Shown: piece by piece, positions 32,765-43,955 of the stretch
Layout of the letters: the number at the start of each line of letters is the position of its first letter
How positions within the stretch are numbered: the stretch's first letter is position 1
Assembly (NCBI GenBank): GCA_020809705.1
Contig: CP085829.1
Location: forward strand, 4,030,001-4,094,000
DNA: 64,000 nt
Direction of reading: 5' to 3'
Source of the DNA: Calonectria ilicicola
Lineage: Eukaryota; Ascomycota; Sordariomycetes; Hypocreales; Nectriaceae
Notes under the pieces: generated by a model
What the model saw: only the letters and a program-made list of their open reading frames with translations
Databases searched by the model: none
Told to the model about the DNA's origin: nothing
Position numbers and translations under genes: made by a program

Positions 32765-34161
32765 TTACAGGGCGAAGACGGCACCGGCCAGGATGACCGC
32801 GAGGCCAGCCACGGACTTCTGGCCAGCACCAGAGACGCCGACGGGTGTAGGAGTTCCAGGAGCAGGGCAGCCCTCGCCAGTGCAGCCATTACCGCCATTG
32901 CCGCCATTGCCCTGAGGAACCCAGGACTGAGCGTTGCCGGGTCCAGTCTTGCCGCTCTCAGTCTTGCCGCTCTCAGTCTTGCCGCTCTCAGTCTTGCCGC
33001 TCTCAGTCTTGCCGCTCTCAGTCTTGCCGCTCTCAGTTTTGCCGCCCTCAGTCTTGCCGCCCTCAGTCTTACCGCCCTCGGGGACGTAGACAATCTTGCC
33101 GGGAGTAGGGGTGTTGGAAGTAGGGACGGGGCAGGTGTCTCCCTTGCAAGTCATGGCCTCATCGCAGTCATCGCCGTCGCAGATGTACTTCTTGCCACAC
33201 TCCTCGCCAGTGCAGGACTCGTGGTGGCACTCGTCGCCGTTGCAGGAGAACTTCTTCTGGCCCTCATCGTGCTTCTTCTCCCAGGTGCAGCTCTCGCCGT
33301 TGCAGGTGATCTTCTGGTCACAGTTACCCTCAGAGTAGTGGCACTTGTCACCCTCGCAGATGACGAGTCTGTCCCAGTCGTCGCCGTGGCACTCTTCGGG
33401 GCAGCAAGAGCCATCACGACAGACAACTTGCCAGTTGGTGCAGACGGGGCAGTGGTGCTTGGGAGCACAGTAGTCGCCGTAGCAGATGATGACAACACCG
33501 GTAGGGACGGCAATGAGAGTGTTGGTCACAGTCTCAACCTCTCCGTTGGCCTCAGTTCGTGTAGCGGTCTCAGTGACAATGCGGCCAGGGACGGTCTCGG
33601 TGACGGTAGCAGTGTTCTCGGCAGCAGTGACAGAGATGTAGACGGAGAGGAGGAAGTTGAGGGGAATGTTCTGGCGACGGGCCAGACGGCTGGCGCCAGC
33701 ATTGCCACCGCACTTCTCAGCAGGGTCACCGGGGCAGGCGATGTTGCACTGATCCTCACCAAGCTTGGAGGTGTTGTCCTTGTTGAGATCATCTCCACAG
33801 TAGCAGTCGCTGAGAAATGTGTTAGAAACCCTGGATGTTATTATTTGGGAAGTAGGACTCACGTGTCGTGGAGAGCGAAGTATCGCGAACCCTCACACTT
33901 GCCAGAGCAGGTGTCGGGGGAGTTGTCCTCGGAGGAATCGACCAGGGAGAAGTCAGGGAAGCCATCAGCGGAGGCGAGACATCCATAGAGGGCCCAGTCC
34001 TTCAAGCCGTTGCTGCCAGGGGTCGAAGTGGGACCAGGAGTACCGGTAGGAGTGCCAGAAGGAGTGCTGCCGGGAGTGTTGTAACCAACTGGGGTGGCAT
34101 CGGGGGTCTGAGCAGCGACCAGGTTGCCCATGGCGAGGGCGAAGATCATAGAGTAACGCAT
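32765..34161 (-). CDS. Secreted WSC-domain protein with CxG(D/E)xC repeats, likely GPI-anchored
   Basis: Two exons, 33863-34161 and 32765-33809, 53-nt intron (GTGAGT..CAG), 447 residues. A signal peptide (MRYSMIFALAMGNLVAA) is followed by a Thr/Pro linker. The WSC domain, a carbohydrate-binding cell-wall module, spans about 53-150: DWALYGCLASADGF, CSGKCEGSRYFAL, DCYCGDDL, CPGDPAEKCGG. Residues about 200-335 carry seven CxG(D/E)xC motifs (CYGDYC, CEGDKC, CNGESC, CNGDEC, CTGEEC, CDGDDC, CKGDTC), and an eighth, CTGEGC, lies near the end. Then nine 5-residue (E)(S/G)GKT repeats and a C-terminal hydrophobic tail (SVAGLAVILAGAVFAL) after a small-residue site, as in GPI-anchored proteins. Probably a cell-wall or surface protein; the repeat region is not a domain I can name. 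Confidence 0.85.
32944..33079 (-). repeat. 15-bp minisatellite encoding ESGKT/EGGKT
   Basis: Nine tandem 15-bp units of the form CAGTCTTGCCGCTCT on the plus strand, six encoding ESGKT and three EGGKT. In frame, so copy-number change would alter stalk length of the WSC protein without breaking it. Confidence 0.9.
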
Positions 34162-36841
34162 CTTGCTGGTGGTGATTAACGAATGACTTGGTTGTAAAAG
34201 ATTGAAAGATAGCTCTCGGAGAGTGAGCGACTGAATCGAGGCTGGTAAAGAATGAAGTGAGTGTGATGAGGAGGAAAGATGTTAGTTGGCGGGATCCGAT
34301 GCTCAACTTTATACATTGTCAAGTCTCCCTTTCTCTTGCGCCGTTGCTATGTTGCCAGTATACCTGCATCCCTTTGGCGACTGTGCGTAGCGCTAGTTTC
34401 GACATCTAGATCGCAGGTATTCCAGGAGGGCTGAGACATTGGCGCGTCGCATCAACAGGAAAGAATGCATCCCGTTTGGAGTTGGCCCAATCGCCCCTGG
34501 CTTGTCTCAGTTCAGGTTCTGAACAACGCACCGTCTTGGACACCAAGAAGAATTCCTCTCCCAGCAAGGGATTTCCAACGATTCGTCCCCTAGGATCGTG
34601 TGGAATTCTGGAGGGTCAGCTGGAATCAACAGGATGAGATCCGAAGACTAAGGGGATCATGTTTCGTGCCGATGTGCCCGTCAGGCCCGTCGGAGGAGCG
34701 AGGGCCCGGACTGACGAGACTAACCCTCCAGCCCCGACATTAACGTCTCCCTACATTATCCAGAAATAATTTTGACCACCCCACAAATTTTAGTACTGGG
34801 AAGATATTCTTCGTGGTATTGGATTCTCGAATGAGTCCGGAGCAGTCCAGTCTACTCCATGGTCCACCGTAATAATGGAGCAATTACTCCGCCATTGCAG
34901 TTTGGTATTCCCAAGTATTATCGAAGTGGCTCTTCACAAAGGTGGATCACAAGACAAAAGTAGTAATTAATTTTGGGAGGTGGTGCGGAATTCTTGTCTA
35001 TTATTAGAGTCGTTTTTGATGAGAGTGGGCGCTGTTCATATTCGTCTGGGGTAATTTTTTGATGCACAACCATGGTGACGGAAAGCCTTGCCTGGCGTGT
35101 ATCCTGTTGCCTCAGGACTACTGGTATCGATTGATCCCACTAATAAGTGCGATCATGGATGTTTCATTTTGGCCATGCTGCTTGAGGATAAACTGAGTTC
35201 TAAGTGCGGATGAAATGGATGGTAGAGAACCATACATGCTGGAACAGAAGACGGGATCTTAGGTGATTTAATCGAGCAGAACATAATTGATATTTTACTC
35301 AATAACGAAAAGCGGCTAGACTTTTGGCGCTAGATTCTAGTGATGTGCAGAGGGAGACCCGGACAAACGCTAGGGTTGGTTGGGATGAGACAGCCCATCT
35401 GCCCCTCCGAGCTACCTGACCGCATGGTCACACTGGATTCCGAACACGACAAAGAAAGTATAGGGTAAATTTTGATAGAATAAACCTGTTGCTTAGAATT
35501 GTTTAGCTGCGATCATGCTGTGCTTGACATGTTGCTGCGCCAAGTCAGAATGCAACTAATTTTAGGTTGCAGCTTCAGACTTAGCAGAGCACCACGAGGG
35601 CTTTTGACAAGGAATAACTCGTGTATTGCATCAGTAAATGAGACCTCCGACAGGTAAACGAACATGAAAGCGGTATATCGGTCATTTATCGACTAGGAGT
35701 CGGGTTGTTGTAGGCCTATAGATTGTTTGTTTATTTTGTGCATTTGTTGATCAACACTGTGCGGTGTCTGGTTGCACCTTACTTGTTCTAATATTAGATA
35801 TACCGATAGTGAAACTGTTACATCATAGAAACCCGGATTATTTAGGTTTCGGAGGGAACTTGAACAGGTGAAAACCAAGCCCAGCGTCGGAATGTAACTG
35901 GTGGCTGGGTTTGGCCCACCCTGTTTGAGGGCAGTCAGAATCGTGTTTCCTCCTATTTTCTTCCACAGCAACCGGTCATATCGATGATACGCTACACTTT
36001 CTCCAATTCAGAAATGGTGGAATGATAATTTCGTCGTCTTCTTTGCTGAGTAGATCCATACGACGCGCCGGTTTTTTCCTCGCGGCAATTAATTTGTCTG
36101 AGGCATGGCTGGGAAATTGAGCTTTGAATCCATCCCTGCCACGAAAAGCCCATTTACTTAGCTTTGTGGCTTTTAGATGCTAGTTAGCTTGAGTTGGAAT
36201 AAAACCATCGACTTCTGTCTCAAGCCATTTCATCCTGAAGGGAGGTGGAGCCTTTGATTCCGCCCTCGCCCCGCCCTGTGAACAATGAGAGGAGAAATAT
36301 AGATAGAAGCCGCCCTCTACTGAGCGGAATTTGATGCCTGGAGAAAGTTTCACAGTGACATTGTATAAGCCCTTGGAATGCCGCCTGTTGCTGACCACAT
36401 AGCAGACACTTAGTTGGACATGGTTGCTGTAAATGAGACGTAGTGGGAATCCACTCGTTTACAGTTCTGCTGGCACGTTGTCCCCATCTGAACGTTCATA
36501 GGCGTACTCGAGTCCATTAATTAAAAACTCATGAAATTTTCATTATTTTGGCTCTGCGCGGGTCAATGACTTTATTATTCGAGCACCAGCTACGGGTTTA
36601 GAGGAGACTCGTGCACTTCACTTCAGCACCCATGTCATCTAACCTTGGTGCTAAAGCTTCTGTTTCGATTGTAACTAATTGGGTTAATAATAAAAGCATG
36701 TGCTTAATTTTTAATATCAGAGTCTTAATTAGCGTATAGGATGACTATAATTCTAAGTTCTTTATACTTATATTAAATTTAAATAAAATTATTTATTATA
36801 TCTTATTAGACTTAAATTATCTCTGAGGTATTTTTCAGTTA
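34162..36841. other. Gene-free spacer
   Basis: About 2.7 kb. The first few hundred bases are the promoter and leader of the WSC gene. The rest has only short frames without family resemblance. The part at 36670-36835 becomes clearly A+T-rich. Confidence 0.5.
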
Positions 36842-37924
36842 TTATATACCAATAGCCCCTAGGACTTCCTCCTTGGCACTCTCCTCTATTTGGAGCACCT
36901 TTTCAATCATCCGAGTGGCCTTTGAGGCTGATGCTAAAGGAATCTTGCAATGCTGTACTTTTTGAGGTCGAAGAGCAACTGCCGACGAAGGTTTCTCAAG
37001 CATTTCTAGAAATTCGGTGTTAAAAGAGGCAGTATATACCCAAAGGTTCCCCATGTCATTGCCAGTTGTGACAAAAGCATGAACCTATAAGCCAGTTAAT
37101 AGTCAGGAATATATATAACTGTCAATAAATTTACTGACTCGTATATCTCTTTCTCCTAGCGAGTCTGTCTTTTTAATATTATTTCTGCGACGCCCACTTT
37201 GCATCAATGCTAGTAAGACAGCGACAACATATGGATCGTATTCTTTCGTTTGAGGTTGAATTCGCTGTAGTCTTCTATCGAGGAGCCCGAGAAAAGAATC
37301 ATTATTAGGCTGACGGCCATATACTTTCCGATAATGCTTAGTATAGATGCTATCCCTTCGCAGCGACTCGATGTTGTCCAAGTCCACATGAGCAATATAA
37401 GAAGATTCATTCCAGAACACACTTTCCACAGTGAGAGGTACCACTGCCCGCCCACCGAAATAAAACTGGAGGTGGTCTTGACCAATATGTGGCGATCCTT
37501 CTTGTCGACTGTATTTGTAGATGTTCATTAAATCGCGCACGGCATATCGCAGGGATATCTTGTTGTTTGATTCTTTCCGCATGTGCCTCACGACCTCTTT
37601 TGCTGCCGATTTGACAGCACCAGTAGTTTGATGCCGCTTCTTCTGGCTCCGATGACCCAACATGTTGTGTTGCGAGCGCGAAACAGTACTCCATTGCTGT
37701 GAGATGAAAGAGCAATCGACTGCATCCAGATGTTGTATTTTCCAATGCAATGGGTGAACATAGAAGCGGCCGTGGTGATGATTCCGTGCAATACCATCCA
37801 AACATAAGAGTGGGGCGTTTTGGGTGATCCGTGTCGAAAGCAAAGGGGTCAATATGTCAGTTGAAGGAGTAGCACGAGGTGAAAGACAGCTTTCGGCTTT
37901 TCGCTTCTTGGTCAAAGTAGACAT
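36842..37924 (-). CDS. Uncharacterised fungal protein, DPYVVAxLLAL family
   Basis: Two exons, 37139-37924 and 36842-37084, with a 54-nt intron (donor GTCAGT, acceptor TATAG) that joins DIR to VHAFVTTGNDMGNLWVYTA; a GTAAAT donor four bases later would give an early stop. 342 residues. Visible blocks are NAPLLCLDGIARNHHHGRF near the start, ESNNKISLRYAVRDLMNIYK in the middle, HLQFYFGGRAVVPLTVESVF, then TKEYDPYVVAVLLALMQSGR and WVYTASFNTEFLEMLEKPS. I recall close relatives in many Pezizomycotina, all unnamed. The DPYVVA..LLAL block followed by a beta-strand-like VTTGNDMGNLWVYTA loosely resembles degenerate PD-(D/E)XK folds; that is inference. It is divergent from the next gene, sharing a 325-bp spacer. 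Confidence 0.75.
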
Positions 37925-38249
37925 AGTGGAATGCAGACTCTCAGACTGATGTGTATGGCAAAAGGTTGGGGGGTTGCCCGTGAAATGGTACTCTATTTAG
38001 ATGTCGCCTCGTTATGAATGAATACCAGGCCAACGGTGAGTGTGGTCATCGGGTTCAGCCCAAAATATTATTCGCCAACAGTCACGTGGGTGGGCATGGA
38101 TCCACTGATTTAGTCAGCCCACTGTTACTGCGTGTAGGGTAAGCGATAATCGCGCACCTAAACTCCTAACATTCACTCTCAATCTTCTAGTTTCATTGAA
38201 AGTTAATTTTTTAAGGTTTTTAAGGAATAAATCTGATCTTTGGTGCATT
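37925..38249. promoter_or_regulatory. Shared spacer of a divergent gene pair (putative bidirectional promoter)
   Basis: 325 bases between the ATG of the minus-strand gene (37924) and the ATG of the plus-strand gene (38250). It must hold both start regions. No specific operator is identified. The compact head-to-head layout suggests joint regulation. Confidence 0.5.
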
Positions 38250-39578
38250 ATGTCCTCCAAGATATACTCGGTTCACACCCAAGAAGATCTGCGGTCCTTT
38301 TCCACTAAAGGTCGCGGACCAAGGGTTTTCGGAGAACTTGACCATCAAGAGATACCCCGCAGCGCAAGCTATTGGAACACCAGACATCTCATCGCCTACC
38401 GCTTAATTACTGACCCTAAAGAATACAGCATATTGCCGATTCTTCAACCAAAACATTTATCATGTGCTATTTGCACAAATGATTTAGCTTCTTCTGAAAC
38501 GCTTCGCTCCACTGTTACCCAAAGTCTTTTGGAGAAGAATCCCAAAGATTTGTCGTCAAAATCAGACAGCGAGCTTCTCAACTTGCAAAATGGAGAATTC
38601 TTGGTAAATCTGGCTCGTGCAATTCGCTCGGAGAACAGCCCAAGGGAGCATCCTCAACGGAATAGAAAGCCGGTCGAGAGAATTGGGTTTGAGAACTCCA
38701 CGACCTCAATCGTTGGCTCATCCTCACCAACACGACCGTCCTCTTCTGAGTATGAGGTTGAGATTGAAGAAAATGCCATTGATAGTGATCAGCACGATGA
38801 ACGACGAAATAAACCAGAGGAGGTTACTGTAGCACTCATAATATCCTTCTTACAGACTGTACTTCTACGCTGCCTGGTTCAGAGTCTTAATAATAGGTAT
38901 TTATATACTGAAATACGTCCTCGAATAGAAAGAAGGAAAGCTACGCTTCGACTCCAAACCAACATTGAAATAAGAGCTGAAGATGATGGAGGAATTTGTA
39001 GGATGAGGAGGCCTGGTGGCTTTTGGACCATGAATCATGCTTATATGGCTTTGCTGGAAGCTAAAAGATGTTTTAAAGATATTCTATGTGACGAGGATGG
39101 GAACACAGAGCTCCTTGTTGTGCCAAATGAATATCTCGCACAGTATTTTGGTGAAGCCGTTATTGTATGGGGAAGTCATCAAGAGCTTCTTGGACAAAAG
39201 TGAGTCCATCCTATGGCTTATAGTACTAATCTGTGAGTGATACTGATGAAGAAAAAAAGTCTCTTTACTATTGCAGCAGTTGGTACATTTGTGCGATTGA
39301 TTCATTTCCGCTTTGGCTCTGACTATGGCGAATACTTGGCTGCAAAATCAGTAAAAGATCAGCGAAGAATCGTTGACGATGAAAGCAAAGATGCCGCTGT
39401 ATATATGAGCGTCACAAAGTGGTCTAGTCTTGAGTCACCAGAAGGTCGAAAGCAGATATTTTGTCTCATTTTATTATTGCTGCGCTGGTGGGATGTCGAA
39501 CAGTCGCACGATGACAGCGACGAAGGATCAGATGATGATTCAATGGGGTTAGATGAAGAGGGCTCTATTATCAACTGA
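38250..39578 (+). CDS. Uncharacterised fungal protein with nuclease-like ExK motif
   Basis: Two exons, 38250-39199 and 39260-39578, 60-nt intron (GTGAGT, TACTAAT branch, AAAG acceptor), 422 residues. The frame is open from a TTG at 38196, but the first ATG is 38250 (MSSKIYSVHTQEDLRSFSTK). Conserved-looking blocks are GRGPRVFGELDHQEIPRSAS, YWNTRHLIAYRLITDPKEYS, then IRAEDDGGICRMRRPGGFW and YMALLEAKRCFKDI, followed by YLAQYFGEAVIVW. An acidic D-D/G turn, a strand ending E-A-K and a following Q..Y helix resemble the core order of PD-(D/E)XK nucleases (Cas4/RecB type), but this is pattern inference only. The C-terminus is acidic. I recall related unnamed proteins in other Pezizomycotina. Confidence 0.75.
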
Positions 39579-40514
39579 GTTCAATACTATTTATAAATGC
39601 GTGCAAATCATGACCAAACTTAGTTGTCTGCCCTCTTGGTCGAGCCCACGATTTACCACAACCGATGTTTTCCCACTGGTGAAACATAAATAGCTCCAGC
39701 GGCACCGTCGAGACCCTGACAACAATCTCAATACAGTCGATCTTGTATTGTTAGCACTCCCATCTAGAAATTCACCAGGCACTATGGACGAAATTGAAAG
39801 TTTGCGAAGGCAGATCCAGGAAGAACGACGCCGACGTGAGGCAGCCGAACAACAGCTCGAAGCAGCTGAAAAGCGTGCTGTCGCTTCGGAACCGCTATCG
39901 CTCAGCCCGTACCTTGAGATTTGCCATACTCTTCGCCTCGCCATCAACATTGTCACCGACCGCTCTCTCACCACTCAAGGGGACACCACCATTCCAACCG
40001 GTCGCATCTGCCCTCGTCGGATCGTACCATGGCGTACCTTTGCACGGGACCAAGAAGAAGTCTGGGCAGACCTTGCTACCAGTCCTTCGTTCGCTTCTCG
40101 ACCCGTCTTTCCATCGCATCACCAACTGGAATATGTGAAATCGCTGCTTCGCCCGGTCGGTAGCGAAATTAGTCTCCAAAATGGCGAGTACCGCCTCAGG
40201 CCTGGCAGGACGCTACCAACAGTCTTGATCTCTAGTGTGTGGAGTATGATGACATACTCAAATGTATTACGGAAACGATTCGTAAAGAAAAGCGCACAAA
40301 ACAGTACAAAATCCAACGTTGGGAAGGCTTCACATGCTTACCAATTCAAACACGTTCCCGATGTTTGCCTCTTGAAAATGAGACCCGTCAATTCAGCGGT
40401 GACGATGATGAAAATGACGAAAGCCCTTCTCCGACACCAAACCCGATCGGCCGCTTAGCAACCCAATTGTTACGAGGAAAACTGGATAAGGGAAATAGAG
40501 GATTTCCTAGTTAT

Positions 40515-40550
40515 ATGACTAGTCATATGACTAGTCACATGACTAGTCCA
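40515..40550. repeat. Three tandem 12-bp units, each a TGACTAGTCA palindrome
   Basis: ATGACTAGTCAT, ATGACTAGTCAC and ATGACTAGTCCA lie head to tail; the first two contain the perfect 10-bp palindrome TGACTAGTCA. The repeat marks the left end of a 220-bp stretch (40560-40780) that does not fit the surrounding decayed gene. Confidence 0.7.
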
Positions 40551-40859
40551 GTCACTTAGCTCTATAAAACAGGCCCTGTTTTCCCTCTTTTCTCAGAAGA
40601 AATAAGCATCTTTAATATATCAATTTTATCACCCAGATTTACTTGATTTAGCTGCTTCAACCCACTAGGAAAAAGAGCCCTAATAGGCTCCTTTTCGTAG
40701 CACCAATCCAGGAACTTTGGTGCGAGTGGAACAGAGGTGCAAAGTGGAGGCTCAAACACGAGGGAATAGTAACGAGCGAAAAAAAATACAAAATCGGCCG
40801 TATTGTACCCATGAATGTCTTCGTGGGATTGCCTTCGGTGAGCCCTTAGGTAAAAGATG

Positions 40860-41160
40860 TTCTAATATTGCTAACTATAGTGAGATATATATTAATCTAA
40901 AAGATTTTCTTAGTCTCTTATATTTACAATTAGTTATTAATTATAATAATAATATTAATTATATATTTTTTTACATTTTTAGATTATAAGGATTTTTATT
41001 TAAATTATATTTTTTATTATATAATTATATTTTTATTATAAAAAATATTAAAATAATAAATATTAAAGATTTATAATATAAAAATATAATATATAATTAT
41101 ATTTAATAAATCTAAAATATCTTTATATTAATTTATCTTAATATAATTAATATTTCCCTC
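40860..41160. repeat. A+T-rich left flank of the retrotransposon
   Basis: About 300 bases of extreme A+T. The first 130 still translate into the decayed kinase-like gene; the rest has multiple stops in all frames. It predates or accompanies the retrotransposon, whose target duplication (CCCTC) lies at 41156-41160. Confidence 0.7.
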
Positions 41161-41375
41161 TGTAAAGATATAGGACTAAGAGGACCAATCAAGCATACAT
41201 ACCAAATATATACTAGCATAAGACACTATAAGGCAAGAATACCTATAATAATATTATATAGTAAATATAAGTAAATAGTTCTACAATTTATTAAATTAAA
41301 GTTTTAATAATAAGAATAAAGGTCTATTATAATCTTATTTATACTTTACCTTAATTATAAATCTAATTTATTATA
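41161..41375 (+). repeat. 5' LTR (215 bp)
   Basis: Begins TGTAAAGATATAGGACTAAG and ends TTTATTATA. It aligns without length change to the 3' LTR. It is more A+T-rich than the 3' copy at most differing sites. Confidence 0.9.
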
Positions 41376-43626
41376 ATTCTTTAATTTTTCTTTTTTAAAA
41401 GATTAGTATATTATATAATAGATAGAGCTATTAAAAGCTTAGGAAGGATTAGTATTATATTATTGCTTTTTAAGCTAATAAGGATTTATTATAATAGGTA
41501 AGAGTTATAAATATAAGCTATATATAATTAAAAGTATAAATAAGAACTTTAAGAAGAGCTTATTTAGAGGGATAAAGCTTTAAAGAATCTAAATGTATTT
41601 TTTATTTTAATTTTTAAGAGTATTTTAATTATAAAGTTAGAGGAGTAAGAATCTTAAGATTTAGAGAATATTAAGGAGTAGATATTATTATTACTTATAA
41701 TATAAATCTTATATAATATAAAGAAAATTATAATATTTATAAAAGATTTTATAGTTATAATAGTTTAGTAGTAGAAATAGTTCTAAATATAATAATAGTA
41801 ACTTTAAGCTTAATAATAATAATTCTAGATAGATATATTATACTAGTTAGCTGTATAGCTTAGTGTAGGTCTAAGAAAGGATTATAAAAAACCTCTATTA
41901 TATAATTACAAAAGGCTTAATAAAGATATATTAGATATCTAAGTTAATAACTAGATCTATATTATTAAAGTTAATAATAGCTTATAGCTAGGTAGTTCTA
42001 CTATATAATATATAGAGTAAGTTATAATTAAGTTCTTATACCCTCTATAGATATAATAGTATAATTATATTAGGGGGCTTGCTAGCTAAGACTTTTCATA
42101 GGAAGACTTTCTTATCTTTATATATAAGATATATATTAATCTAGATTTATATAAGTACTAGCTCTATAATAAATTATTATCTCTAAAGTAGAAGAAGGAT
42201 TATATATTATAATAGCACTTTATTATATAAATAGCCCTATATATTATACTAAATATTAAAAGCTTAAAGAATAATATTATTTTAATTTATTAATATTATT
42301 TTAAATTATAATTTAAATTAAAAATAGAAATATTAAAATAAAAAGTAAAGTTTAAAAAGCTTTATAAAGTAATTAATAAAATTAAGTAATTTTAAACCTA
42401 TTTTTATTAAAATAATTAAGAAATATAAAAGAGTAATAATATTAAAAGATTACTTTTTAATTAATAAAAAAACTTTTAAAAATAATATTCTAGTAATTAT
42501 AAAGGTTAAGGTAGAGATTAAAGTAAAGATAGAAGTTAAAAAAGTATATTTAAATTAATCTTTTTAAAAAATAATATTAAATTTATTTTTTTTATTACTT
42601 TTAATAATATAAAAAAGATTATTAATCTTAATTATATTTAATTTTTAATTTATTATATTTATAATAAAAAAGATTATATTTCTTCTTATTATTTATTATA
42701 ATAAAAAAATAATATATTTTTTAAAATTATTAAAATTTAAATTATTAATAATAATTTTATTAAAATAAATTTATTAAAAAATAAGTAAATATAAGCTTAA
42801 TATATAAAATTACTATATATAAGAAACTTCTACCTTTAGAATAGATTATCTAAAGAAGAGTATTAGTACTTAATACTTATAAGAAAGAAGAAGTCCAGGT
42901 AGATATAAATACTTGTGTATAGGTAGACCTTATTAACTAACAACTAATATAAAGACTAGATTTAAAGCTAGCTCTAGATATAATTATGTTTATATTAGAA
43001 AGCTATAATAGAACTATATTAACCTTATATAAAGTATATTAATTAACTTTATTTTTAATTAATTATTAGAAAATACTTTAAAAGATCTAAAAAGTATTTA
43101 TTAAAATATAATATTTAAAAGATATTAATAATCTACTTCTTTTAAATAATTCTATAAATAAAGAAAGTATTATAATTAATATATATAATTACTATTAAAT
43201 ATATAAATCTATTTCTTTTATAAAATTTAAAAATATTATAAAAGAATTAATAAAAAATAATAAAAAAGCTTATATACTTTATATTATTAATATATAATTA
43301 TTAAAAAAAAGTTAATTAAAGCTTTAAAAAATAAAGCTATTAATAATAATATTAATATATTATCTTTAAAATTATAATTAAAATAATATATATTTAATAA
43401 AATAAAGATAATAAAATTATTACTTTTTAAAAATATAAAGTATTTTATTAATATTATAGAAGATAAAGAGCTTTTATATAATTTATTATATTTATTAAAT
43501 ATTAAATAATATTATATATTATAAATATATATAATAAATAATATTATTAATAATAAAATATAATTATTAATTAATATTATTAATATATTAATATTATTTA
43601 TATTAAAAAAAAATAATATTATATAT

Positions 43627-43955
43627 TTATATATAGATTATAAAGATCTTAATATAATTATTATTAAGAATTAATATTTACTCTTACTTATTAATAATCT
43701 TTTAAATAGATTAGTAGGAGTAAGATAGATTATTAAGATTAATATTTATAATATATATTATTATATTAGAATTAAAGAGAGTAATAGATAAAAGATTGCT
43801 TTTAGAACTTAATATAGTTATTTTAAGTATATAATTATACTATTTAAGTTAACTAATACTTTAATTACTTTTTAAATATATATTTATTATATGTTTATAA
43901 AACTTTTAAATATCTATTATATTATATATTTAAATAATATTATTATTTATTTTAA
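43627..43955 (+). pseudogene. Reverse-transcriptase remnant (pol)
   Basis: In one frame with stops: LYIDYKDLN at the start matches the Gypsy VDYRxLN block, later NNLLNRLVGVR and IAFRT match the LLDRL and KTAFRT blocks, and YLNNIIIY at 43927-43950 stands where YLDDILIY is expected. The catalytic aspartates GAT have become AAT, a G-to-A change typical of RIP. Confidence 0.85.

Larger units (their letters stand above)
39784..41160 (+). pseudogene. Decayed coiled-coil/nuclease-like/kinase-like fungal gene
   Basis: Pieces of one large fungal family in order. N-terminus 39784-40183: MDEIESLRRQIQEERRRREA coiled coil, then LTTQGDTTIPTGRICPRRIV and VGSEISLQN. The frame then changes at about 40184: VPPQAWQDATNSLDL, a TAG at 40233-40235 where the family as I remember it has Trp, and VEYDDILKCITETIRKEKRT plus TRSRCLP up to a stop at 40559. 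A further piece at 40786-40990 reads RPYCTHECLRGIAFGEPLGK then CSNIANYSEIYINLKDFL. The central roughly 200 residues that relatives have (as I remember them, with an EYKAPHKL motif) are missing, as is the kinase-like C-terminus. The last part drifts into pure A/T, as expected of RIP, and ends at the LTR. The full family length is from memory and unverified. Confidence 0.6.

Noticed and set aside
33221..33988. 255-codon plus-strand frame opposite the WSC gene
   Set aside because: Antisense shadow of the Cys-rich coding sequence; its Val/Ala/Leu text is the mirror of GDDC-type codons.
38196..38249. Upstream extension of the divergent plus-strand gene
   Set aside because: It begins with TTG; the ATG at 38250 starts a text I recall as the normal N-terminus of the family.
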